Assembly: GCA_937988735.1 (NCBI GenBank)
Contig: CALKHQ010000105.1
Span: 1-14,500 of the forward strand
Direction of reading: 5' to 3'
Origin: an uncultured Alphaproteobacteria bacterium
Lineage (GTDB): Bacteria; Pseudomonadota; Alphaproteobacteria; CALKHQ01
DNA length: 14,500 bases
Under the pieces are notes generated by a model. It worked only from the letters and a program-made list of their open reading frames with translations, was not told the DNA's origin and made no database searches. Shown here piece after piece: positions 6,005 to 12,498 of this stretch. A program made the translations under genes and the position numbers. Position 1 is the stretch's first letter; the number at the start of each line of letters is the position of its first letter.

Positions 6005-7456
6005 ATGAGTGCTGCTGCGGCAGCCCTGGCCCGACTGGACGGCGTCGAAAAGGAATTCGGCGCCGTCCGCGCGCTGGCCGGGGTGGATCTCACCATCGCG
6101 GCCGGCGAATGCGTCGGGCTGGTCGGGCACAACGGCGCGGGCAAGTCCACGCTGATGAACGTGCTCGCCGGCACGCTTGCGCCCGACCGCGGCACCATCA
6201 TCATCGCCGGTACGGATCTCAGCAGCCGCTATTCCGTCGTCGCGGCCCATGCCGCCGGCGTGCGTTGCGTGTTCCAGGAGCTTTCGCTCTGCCCGAACCT
6301 GACGGTGGCAGAGAACGCGCGGATCATGCATCCGCACCTCACCGGCCTGAAGTGGCGCGCCCGGGCCGGTCAGCTCATCACCGAGGCGCTGGACCGGATC
6401 TTCCCCGGCCACGGCATCCCGCCCGGTGCCGTCGTCGGCGACCTGCCCATCGTCCAGCGGCAGATGGTCGAGATCGCCCGCGCCTTCACCGAAACGGACG
6501 TGCCGGCGCGGCTGGTGATCCTCGACGAGCCGACCTCGAGCCTCGACGCGCTCGTTGCCGGCCAGCTGCTCGCCTTCGTGCGCGACTTCGCCGCCCGCGG
6601 CGGCAGCACCGTGCTGATCTCGCACCTGCTTGGCGAGATCCTGTCCACCGCCAGCCGGATCGTGGTGATGCGCGACGGCAAGGTCGTCGCCGCCCGCCCG
6701 GCGGCCGAGTTCGACCGCGTTTCGCTGGTCGCGGCCATGGGCCACGTCACCAACCAGATGGCCGGAACGGCCGCCACGACGACCGCGCGCCGGGGCGAAG
6801 TGCCGCGGGTGCGGGCGCGGCCGCGCCCCGGCGAGACCATCGCGCTCACGGCGCACCAGGGCGAGATCGTCGGCCTCGCCGGCCTCAGCGGCCAGGGCCA
6901 GACGCGCATGCTGCTGCGGGTGTTCTCGCGCGAGGACGCCGAGGTCTCCGGCTCGGTCGCGCTGGTCGCCGGCGACCGCCAGACCGACGGCGTGTTCCCG
7001 CTGTGGTCGATCGCGAAGAACATCACCATCGGCTCGCTGAAGCGCATGCTGAAGCGGGGCCTGATCGACGCCGAGGCCGAGAGCGAGCTGGCGGAAGCCT
7101 GGCGGCGGCGGCTGTCGATCCAGACGCCGGACATGCGCAACCCGATCCTGTCGCTCTCCGGCGGCAACCAGCAGAAGGCGCTGTTCGCCCGCGCACTGGG
7201 TTCCGACGCCGAGATCATTCTGATGGACGATCCGATGCGCGGGGTGGACGTCGGCACCAAGCGCGAGGTCTATGACATCATCCGCGAGGAAGCGGCCCGC
7301 GGCCGCACCTTCCTCTGGTACACCACCGAGTTCGACGAGCTCATGCACTGCGACCACGTCTACGTCTTCCGCGAGGGCCAGATCGTTGCCGACCTCCCGC
7401 GCGACCAGGTCACCGAGGAGCGGGTGCTCCACGCCTCCTTCCGGGCGGACGACTGA
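6005..7456 (+). CDS. Sugar-type ABC transporter ATP-binding protein (RbsA/MglA-like, two ATPase domains)
   Basis: A 483-residue fused double ATPase that powers import through the two permeases encoded downstream. Domain 1 has Walker A GHNGAGKST (41-49), Q-loop Q91, a diverged signature LPIVQRQ (147-153), Walker B VILDEP (171-176) and switch His207. Domain 2 has a degenerate Walker A (GLSGQGQT, 293-300, no Lys), as is normal in RbsA-type proteins, but a good signature LSGGNQQ (384-390); its Walker B reads ILMDDP (405-410), with Asp409 where Glu is usual, and it has TTEFDE where the switch His would be. The active site made of domain 1 Walker A/B and the domain 2 signature is thus intact, and the opposite site looks inactive. 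Length is near the usual 490-510. The ATG is 48 bases after the binding-protein stop and lacks a clear ribosome binding site. Confidence 0.92.
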   Translation: MSAAAAALARLDGVEKEFGAVRALAGVDLTIAAGECVGLVGHNGAGKSTLMNVLAGTLAPDRGTIIIAGTDLSSRYSVVAAHAAGVRCVFQELSLCPNLTVAENARIMHPHLTGLKWRARAGQLITEALDRIFPGHGIPPGAVVGDLPIVQRQMVEIARAFTETDVPARLVILDEPTSSLDALVAGQLLAFVRDFAARGGSTVLISHLLGEILSTASRIVVMRDGKVVAARPAAEFDRVSLVAAMGHVTNQMAGTAATTTARRGEVPRVRARPRPGETIALTAHQGEIVGLAGLSGQGQTRMLLRVFSREDAEVSGSVALVAGDRQTDGVFPLWSIAKNITIGSLKRMLKRGLIDAEAESELAEAWRRRLSIQTPDMRNPILSLSGGNQQKALFARALGSDAEIILMDDPMRGVDVGTKREVYDIIREEAARGRTFLWYTTEFDELMHCDHVYVFREGQIVADLPRDQVTEERVLHASFRADD

Positions 7457-7457
7457 G

Positions 7458-7550
7458 ATGACGACGGGCACGGACTATGGCGCGATCGCGCGCGATGCGA
7501 TGACGGCGCACGCCAGCGGAGCGGGAGGGTCGCCTTGGGCGCGGTGGTGA
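7458..7550 (+). CDS. 30-codon ORF between ATPase and permease genes
   Basis: An ATG one base after the ATPase stop opens 30 codons (MTTGTDYGAIARDAM...) ending at TGA 7548-7550, overlapping the first 16 bases of the permease gene in another frame. Three readings are possible: a translated coupling ORF that carries ribosomes from the ATPase to the permease TTG start; an ancestral N-terminal extension of the permease now out of frame; or chance. A GGA lies eight bases before the ATG. There is no recognisable domain and no membrane segment. A small conserved protein is possible but not shown. Confidence 0.25.
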   Translation: MTTGTDYGAIARDAMTAHASGAGGSPWARW

Positions 7551-8473
7551 ACCCGCGGCTGCTGCGGGCGCTGCTGCCGGCGTTCTCGCTGGCGGTGCTG
7601 CTGGCGGCGATCTTCTGGCTGCAGCCCAGGACGATGACCTACTTCGGTCTCAACCTGCTGCTGAACCTGGCAATCCCGATCGTGCTCGCCACCATCGCGC
7701 AGATGTTCATCATCTGCGTCAACGACCTCGATCTCTCGATCGGCAGCTACGTCAGCCTCACCGCCTGCATCGCCGCCACCTGGCTGAACGACGAGCCCGT
7801 CGTCGGGGTCGCGGCGCTCGCGCTCTGCGTGCTGGTCTATGCGGGCCTCGGGGCGCTGATCCATATCCGGCAGCTCCCGTCGATCGTGGTAACCCTCGGC
7901 ATGTCCTTCGTCTGGCTCGGCGTCGCGATCCTGGTGCTGCCGACACCCGGCGGCGAGGCGCCGGAATGGCTGCGCGGGCTGATGACCTGGAAGCCGGAGT
8001 TCGTGCCCTTCCCGATCATCGCCTCCGTGGTGATCGCCGTTGTGGTCCACGTCGGGCTGATGTGGTCGCCCTACGGCGCCGTGCTGCGCGGCGTCGGCGG
8101 CAACGCCCGCGCCGTCGAGCGCGCCGGCTGGTCGCTGCTGAAGGCCAAGGTGATCATGTACGCGCTGGCGGGGATCGCGGGCGCGTTCGCCGGCATGGCG
8201 CTGGTCGGCCTCACCACCTCGGCCGATGCGAACATCGCGCTCCGCTACACGCTGCTGTCCATCGCCGGCGTCATCCTCGGCGGTGGCGAGTTCGTCGGCG
8301 GCCGCGTGTCGCCGGTGGGCGCGGTGATCGGCGCGATGACGCTGACGCTCGCCGCCTCCTTCCTCTCCTTCCTGCAGCTCAACCCGGACTGGCAGATCGG
8401 CGCCCAGGGGGCGATCCTGATCATCGTTCTGGCGCTGCGGGTGCTGATCAACCGGGCGGAGGGCCGGCGATGA
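7535..8473 (+). CDS. ABC transporter permease 1 (RbsC-type, BPD_transp_2)
   Basis: A 312-residue inner-membrane permease, one of two that form the import channel for the substrate delivered by the binding protein. It has about eight to ten hydrophobic segments (roughly 12-30, 42-62, 88-110, 115-135, 157-178, 203-226, 238-256, 262-283, 287-305). Family landmarks are QMFIICVNDLDLSIGSYV (56-73), the cytoplasmic loop VGGNARAVERAGW (187-199) expected to dock on the ATPase, and AGVILGGGEFVGGRVSP (244-260). The start is TTG at 7535, chosen because GGGAGG (7523-7528) lies six bases before it and the first membrane segment follows directly; GTG codons at 7544 and 7547 are poorly spaced. The stop overlaps the next permease's start (ATGA), indicating coupled translation and roughly equal output. 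Confidence 0.92.
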   Translation: MGAVVNPRLLRALLPAFSLAVLLAAIFWLQPRTMTYFGLNLLLNLAIPIVLATIAQMFIICVNDLDLSIGSYVSLTACIAATWLNDEPVVGVAALALCVLVYAGLGALIHIRQLPSIVVTLGMSFVWLGVAILVLPTPGGEAPEWLRGLMTWKPEFVPFPIIASVVIAVVVHVGLMWSPYGAVLRGVGGNARAVERAGWSLLKAKVIMYALAGIAGAFAGMALVGLTTSADANIALRYTLLSIAGVILGGGEFVGGRVSPVGAVIGAMTLTLAASFLSFLQLNPDWQIGAQGAILIIVLALRVLINRAEGRR

Positions 8474-9414
8474 GCGTGCGGGCGATCGTGGCCAAGCCCT
8501 GGGTCTGGTCCTATGTCGCCGCCTTCGCCGTCTGGCTGGCGACGATCGCGTTCACCGGCGGCCAGGGCGCCGGCGGCGTGCTGACCGCGGCATTGACCTT
8601 CGGCACCTTCTTCGCGCTGGTCGCCATCGGCCAGATGTTCGTGATCACGCTCGGCCCCGGCAACGTGGACCTGTCGATCCCGGCGACGATGACGCTGGCC
8701 GGCACCATTGCGATGAAGGCGATGGCCGAGTCCGACGCGATGATCCCGGTCGGCCTCGGTCTGGCGCTGCTGACCGGGCTCTGCGTCGGCATCCTCAACT
8801 TCGGGCTGATCCTGCTGCTGCGCATTCCGCCGATCATCGCCACGCTGTCGTCCAGCTTCATCGTGCAGTCGACGGCGATCTGGTGGAACCGCGGGCTGCG
8901 CATCAAGCCGCCGCCGGCCCTCGGCGACTTCGCTACCACGAACGTCATGGGCGTGCCGGTGCTGGCCGTGCTGGTGATCATCATCGCCGCGGTGATGCAC
9001 GTGGTGCTGGCCCGAACCGTCTTCGGCCGGTCGGTCACCGCGATCGGCCAGAACCAGCGGGCCGCCTGGCTCGCCGGGGTGAAGGTGGAGCGGATCCGCT
9101 TCCTGACCTACGTGCTGTGCGCGCTGTTCTCCTCGCTCTGCGGCTTCCTGCTCGCCTCCTTCTCCGGCGGCGCGGCGCTCAACATGGGCCAGGAGTACCT
9201 CCTCACGTCGATCGCGGTGGTGGTGATCGGCGGCACGTCGGTTGCCGGCGGTTTCGGAAACGTGCCCGGCCTGTGGGGCGCATCGCTGTTCCTGTTCCTG
9301 CTGGTGACGATGCTGAACACCTACGGCCTGGGCGCCGGGCCGCGACTGATCCTGACCGGCGCGATCATCATCCTGGTGATCGTGGCGGCGAGCTACCGCA
9401 GACAGCGGGAGTAG
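8470..9414 (+). CDS. ABC transporter permease 2 (RbsC-type, BPD_transp_2)
   Basis: A 314-residue partner of the preceding permease, with which it probably forms a heterodimeric channel. The ATG overlaps the previous stop by four bases (ATGA). Landmarks are GQMFVITLGPGNVDLSIPA (54-72), aligning with the equivalent motif in permease 1 with a two-residue insertion, the coupling loop AIGQNQRAAWLAGV (191-204), SIAVVVIGGTSVAGGFG (247-263) and GLGAGPRLILTGAIIILVIV (286-305). Hydrophobic segments occur throughout, about eight to ten in number. Two different permeases rather than one RbsC homodimer is common for this transporter class in alphaproteobacteria (family knowledge). It is the last clear gene of the transport operon. 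Confidence 0.92.
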   Translation: MSVRAIVAKPWVWSYVAAFAVWLATIAFTGGQGAGGVLTAALTFGTFFALVAIGQMFVITLGPGNVDLSIPATMTLAGTIAMKAMAESDAMIPVGLGLALLTGLCVGILNFGLILLLRIPPIIATLSSSFIVQSTAIWWNRGLRIKPPPALGDFATTNVMGVPVLAVLVIIIAAVMHVVLARTVFGRSVTAIGQNQRAAWLAGVKVERIRFLTYVLCALFSSLCGFLLASFSGGAALNMGQEYLLTSIAVVVIGGTSVAGGFGNVPGLWGASLFLFLLVTMLNTYGLGAGPRLILTGAIIILVIVAASYRRQRE

Positions 9415-9492
9415 CCGGCCGGTTCTCCGGGTTGGGCCCCGGCGCGGGCTGCGCTACGCTTCACCCGGCGCGGCGCAGCGGGAGACCGGCAC

Positions 9493-10302
9493 ATGACCAG
9501 GCTGGACGGCAGGGTGGCGCTGGTGACCGGCTCCACGGACGGGGTGGGGCGCGTGGTCGCGACCCGGCTCGGCGCCTCCGGCGCGCACGTGCTGGTCCAT
9601 GGCCGCAACCCGGCGCGCGGCGCCGCGGTAGTGGCGGCGATCGCGGAGGCCGGCGGCAGCGCGGACTTCATCGCCGCCGACTTCGCCTCGCTGGCGGAGG
9701 TCCGGCGCCTGGCCGACACCGTGCTCACCCGGACCGACCGCCTCGACATCCTGATCAACAATGCCGGCATCGGCACGGCCGGCGCCGGCCGCGAGACCAG
9801 CGCGGACGGCCACGAGCTGCGCTTCGCGGTCAACTACCTTGCCGGCTTCCTGCTGACCCACCTGCTGCTCGACCGCCTCGCGGACAGCGCGCCGGCGCGG
9901 ATCGTCAACGTCACCTCCGCCGGCCAGCAGGCGATCGAGTTCGGCAACGTGATGCTCACCCGCGACTACAGCGGGCCGCGCGCCTACTGCCAGAGCAAGC
10001 TGGCGCAGGTGATGTTCACATTCGATCTCGCCGAGCAGCTCAGCGGCTCCGGGGTCACGGTCAACTGCCTGCACCCGGCGACCTACATGGACACGACCAT
10101 GGTCCGCGCCGCCGGCGTGACGCCGGTGAGCCGGGTCGAGGACGGCGCCGAGGCGATCCTGAACCTGGCGATCAGGCCCGACCTGAGGAGCGGGCTCTAC
10201 TTCAACGGCATGCGCGAATCGCGCGCCGATGCGCAGGCGTACGACGAGCACGCCCGCCAGCGCCTGCGCGAGCTCAGCCTCGCGCTTGCCGGGCTCGGCT
10301 GA
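9493..10302 (+). CDS. Short-chain dehydrogenase/reductase (SDR family)
   Basis: A 269-residue NAD(P)-dependent oxidoreductase of the classical SDR fold, cytoplasmic. It has the dinucleotide-binding motif TGSTDGVG (12-19), NNAG (89-92), catalytic Asn114, Ser142 (VTSAGQQ) and the Y165-x3-K169 pair (YCQSK). Arg38 after strand 2 (VHGRN) would favour NADP over NAD. The ATG follows GGGAG eight bases upstream. It lies 78 bases downstream of permease 2 on the same strand; that gap holds only a weak 5-bp stem (CCGGG 9427-9431 with CCCGG 9438-9442) without a T-run, so read-through from the importer operon is plausible and the enzyme may oxidise or reduce the imported compound (inference). Substrate unknown. 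Its TGA abuts the stop codon of the convergent glxD-like gene with no base between. Confidence 0.9.
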   Translation: MTRLDGRVALVTGSTDGVGRVVATRLGASGAHVLVHGRNPARGAAVVAAIAEAGGSADFIAADFASLAEVRRLADTVLTRTDRLDILINNAGIGTAGAGRETSADGHELRFAVNYLAGFLLTHLLLDRLADSAPARIVNVTSAGQQAIEFGNVMLTRDYSGPRAYCQSKLAQVMFTFDLAEQLSGSGVTVNCLHPATYMDTTMVRAAGVTPVSRVEDGAEAILNLAIRPDLRSGLYFNGMRESRADAQAYDEHARQRLRELSLALAGLG

Positions 10303-11634
10303 TCAGGCGCCGTAGCCGGCGTCGCGGCCGGGAATCCAGTTCGTGCCGGCGAGCGGCACCCGCGCCATCGCCGCCGCCTCGACGGTCAGCGCCGCGAGGT
10401 CGGTGGGGTCGAGATTGCAGACGTGGCTCTTGCCGTTGGCGCGCGCCAGCGTCTGCGCCTCAAGCGTGAGGACCGTGAGATAGTTGGCGAGCCGCCGGCC
10501 GCCGACCTCCGGGTCCAGCCGCTTCATCAGCTCCGGGTCCTGGGTGGAGATGCCGGCCGGATCGCGGCCCTCGTGCCAGTCATCGTAGAAGCCGGGCGCG
10601 GTGCCGAGCTTCGCATATTCTTCCGCGAAGTCCGGCGAGTTGTCGCCGAGCGCGATCAGCGCGGCGACGCCGATGGAGACCGCGTCCGCGCCCATGGCCA
10701 GCGCCTTCGCCACATCGGCGCCGGAGCGGATGCCGCCGGAAACGATGAGCTGCACCTTGCGGTGCATGTCGAGCTCCTGCAGCGCGTCCACCGCCTGCGG
10801 AATGGCGGCGAGCAGCGGAATGCCGACGTGCTCGATGAACACCTCCTGGGTCGCGCCGGTGCCGCCCTGCATGCCGTCCAGCACCACCACGTCGGCGCCG
10901 GCCTTCACCGCCAGCGCCGTGTCGTAATAGGGGCGGGCGGCGCCGATCTTCACGTAGATCGGCTTCTCCCAGTCGGTGATCTCGCGCAGCTCCTGGATCT
11001 TGATCGCGAGGTCGTCCGGGCCGGTCCAGTCCGGATGGCGGCAGGCGGAACGCTGGTCGATGCCTTGGGGCAGCGTGCGCATGTTGGCGATGCGCTCGGT
11101 GATCTTCTGGCCCAGCAGCATGCCGCCGCCGCCCGGCTTCGCGCCCTGGCCGACGACGATCTCGATCGCATCCGCCTTCCGGAGGTCGGCCGGGTTCATG
11201 CCGTAGCGGGACGGCAGCAGCTGGTAGACCAGGAGCTTCGAGTGCTCGCGCTCCTCGGGCGTCATGCCGCCGTCGCCGGTCGTGGTGCTGGTGCCCATCA
11301 GGCTCGCGCCGCGGCCCAGCGCCTCCTTGGCGTTGGCGGAGAGCGCGCCGAAGCTCATGCCGGCGATGGTGACCGGGATCTTGATCTCGATCGGCTTCTT
11401 CGCATAGCGGGTGCCGAGCACGACGTTGGTGTCGCAGCGCTCGCGGTAGCCCTCCAGCGGGTAGCGCGACATCGAGGCGCCGAGGAACACCAGATCGTCG
11501 AAGTTGGGCAGCTTCCGCTTCGCGCCGAAGCCGCGGATGTCGTAGAGGCCCGTGCGGGCTGCGCGCTGGATCTCCGCAATGACGTTGCGGTCGAAGGTGT
11601 AGGACTCCCGCATCCCGGGGCGCCAGTCACTCAT
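10303..11634 (-). CDS. glxD: FMN-binding glutamate-synthase-like subunit (GlxD/MgsC family)
   Basis: A 443-residue stand-alone version of the FMN-binding synthase domain of glutamate synthase. In N-methylglutamate synthase (MgsABC) the equivalent subunit makes N-methylglutamate from methylamine and glutamate; the Glx proteins of rhizobia are close relatives with a less certain role. FMN/2-oxoglutarate site motifs are clear: AGMSFGALS (91-99), TGDGGM (119-124), GQGAKPGGGG (162-171), LDGMQGGTGAT (252-262) and SGGIRSGADV (299-308). After AALIALG (324-330), where GltB has its [3Fe-4S] cysteines, this protein has DWHEGRDPAGISTQ (352-365): the surrounding frame is kept but Trp353 and Asp358 occupy Cys positions. 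The ATG at 11634 has AAGGA at good spacing; an upstream in-frame start at 11712 would overlap the preceding gene and is rejected. It is the last gene of a glxB-glxC-glxD set; a GmaS/GlnT-type partner is not in the window. Confidence 0.88.
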   Translation of the reverse strand: MSDWRPGMRESYTFDRNVIAEIQRAARTGLYDIRGFGAKRKLPNFDDLVFLGASMSRYPLEGYRERCDTNVVLGTRYAKKPIEIKIPVTIAGMSFGALSANAKEALGRGASLMGTSTTTGDGGMTPEEREHSKLLVYQLLPSRYGMNPADLRKADAIEIVVGQGAKPGGGGMLLGQKITERIANMRTLPQGIDQRSACRHPDWTGPDDLAIKIQELREITDWEKPIYVKIGAARPYYDTALAVKAGADVVVLDGMQGGTGATQEVFIEHVGIPLLAAIPQAVDALQELDMHRKVQLIVSGGIRSGADVAKALAMGADAVSIGVAALIALGDNSPDFAEEYAKLGTAPGFYDDWHEGRDPAGISTQDPELMKRLDPEVGGRRLANYLTVLTLEAQTLARANGKSHVCNLDPTDLAALTVEAAAMARVPLAGTNWIPGRDAGYGA

Positions 11635-11708
11635 TGCTCGTCCTTGTCGCTTGTCGGCCACCCTTCCCCGACATGCCGTGGATGACGCGGCGGGATGGGC
11701 GCGGGCCG

Positions 11709-12398
11709 TCACCCATAGGCGTGGAACTTGTCGGCCTGGAAGTTGTAGAGCTGACGGGCGGAGCCGTAGCAGCGGAAGTCCTCCGGCTCCAGGCCCTCGA
11801 TCCCGGCCCTTGCCAGCAGCTCAGTGATGTCGGCGCGCTCGGTGTCGCCCAGCGGCCGCTCCACGCAGTCGGCGCCGAGGCCGGCGACCGTGCCGCGCAC
11901 GTAGAGCCGGGCCTCGTAGAGCGAATCCCCCAGCGCCTCCCCGGCATCGCCGCAGACCAGCAGCCGCCCCGCCTGGCCCATGAAGGCACTCATGTGCCCG
12001 ACCGAGCCGCGGACGACGATGTCGATGCCCTTCATCGAGATGCCGCAGCGGCCAGCCGCATCCCCCTCGATCACCAGCAGCCCGCCGCGGCCGGTGGCGC
12101 CGGCATACTGCGAGGCGCTGCCCTTCACCCGCACCACGCCGGACATCATGTTCTCGGCGAGGCCCGGCCCTGCGTTGCCCGTGATCACGATCTCCGCCTG
12201 GCTGTTCATGCCGGCGCAGTAGTAGCCGACATGCCCGTCGATGGTGATGGAGACGGGCGCATCGACGCCCACGGCGACGTTGTGCCGTCCCTTCGGGTTG
12301 ACGACGCGCCAGGCGGTGAGATTGTCGCCGGCGCGAAGGTCGTGCAGACGCTGGTTCAGCTCGCGCAGCGGCGTAACGTCAAGATCGACGATTTCCAA
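11709..12398 (-). CDS. glxC: GXGXG-domain glutamate-synthase-like subunit (GlxC/MgsB family)
   Basis: A protein of about 229 residues corresponding to the C-terminal beta-helix (GXGXG) domain of GltB, which is structural and links the amidotransferase and synthase sites. From the TTG start, repeated right-handed helix turns are visible as GYYCAGMNSQ (58-67), ITGNAGPGLAENMMSG (72-87), GSASQYAGATGRGG (93-106), EGDAAGRCGISMKG (111-124) and GDAGEALGDSLYEARLYVRG (150-169). Three starts are possible: TTG 12398 with AAGGGG about eight bases upstream, GTG 12404 with its purine run too close, and GTG 12437 with AGGGGG three bases upstream. I prefer TTG because relatives begin a few residues before the TPLRELN motif. 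The gene sits between glxB- and glxD-like genes with about 100-base and 74-base gaps, on one strand, so it is likely co-transcribed and its product assembles with theirs. Confidence 0.87.
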   Translation of the reverse strand: MEIVDLDVTPLRELNQRLHDLRAGDNLTAWRVVNPKGRHNVAVGVDAPVSITIDGHVGYYCAGMNSQAEIVITGNAGPGLAENMMSGVVRVKGSASQYAGATGRGGLLVIEGDAAGRCGISMKGIDIVVRGSVGHMSAFMGQAGRLLVCGDAGEALGDSLYEARLYVRGTVAGLGADCVERPLGDTERADITELLARAGIEGLEPEDFRCYGSARQLYNFQADKFHAYG

Positions 12399-12453
12399 GA
12401 ACACCCCCCTTGACCCGTCCCCGCCAGCCGCCGGCACGGACCCCCTGATTTAC

Positions 12454-12474
12454 CGCGGCGCCGCGCGCGCCGCG
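12454..12474 (-). repeat. GC-rich hairpin in the glxB-glxC gap
   Basis: CGCGGCGC (12454-12461) and GCGCCGCG (12467-12474) form a perfect 8-bp stem with a five-base loop, 25 bases after the glxB stop on the transcript. No T-run follows (the next transcript bases read GGTAAATC), so it is not a standard terminator. It could slow RNA decay or adjust GlxB to GlxC levels; chance in GC-rich DNA is also possible. Confidence 0.35.
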
Positions 12475-12498
12475 CAATGATGATGACGGTCCGCTCGC

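Noticed and set aside
4886..7471. 861-codon minus-strand open frame opposite the binding-protein and ATPase genes
   Set aside because: It spans two well-supported plus-strand genes, has the same His/Asp/Arg/Leu-rich shadow composition, and shows no domain motifs.
9427..9442. CCGGG/CCCGG stem after permease 2 as an operon terminator
   Set aside because: Five base pairs with no T-run is weak in DNA this GC-rich; I cannot support termination there.
10423..11685. 420-codon plus-strand frame opposite the glxD-like gene
   Set aside because: Shadow composition; the minus-strand gene has full FMN-site motifs and a good ribosome binding site.
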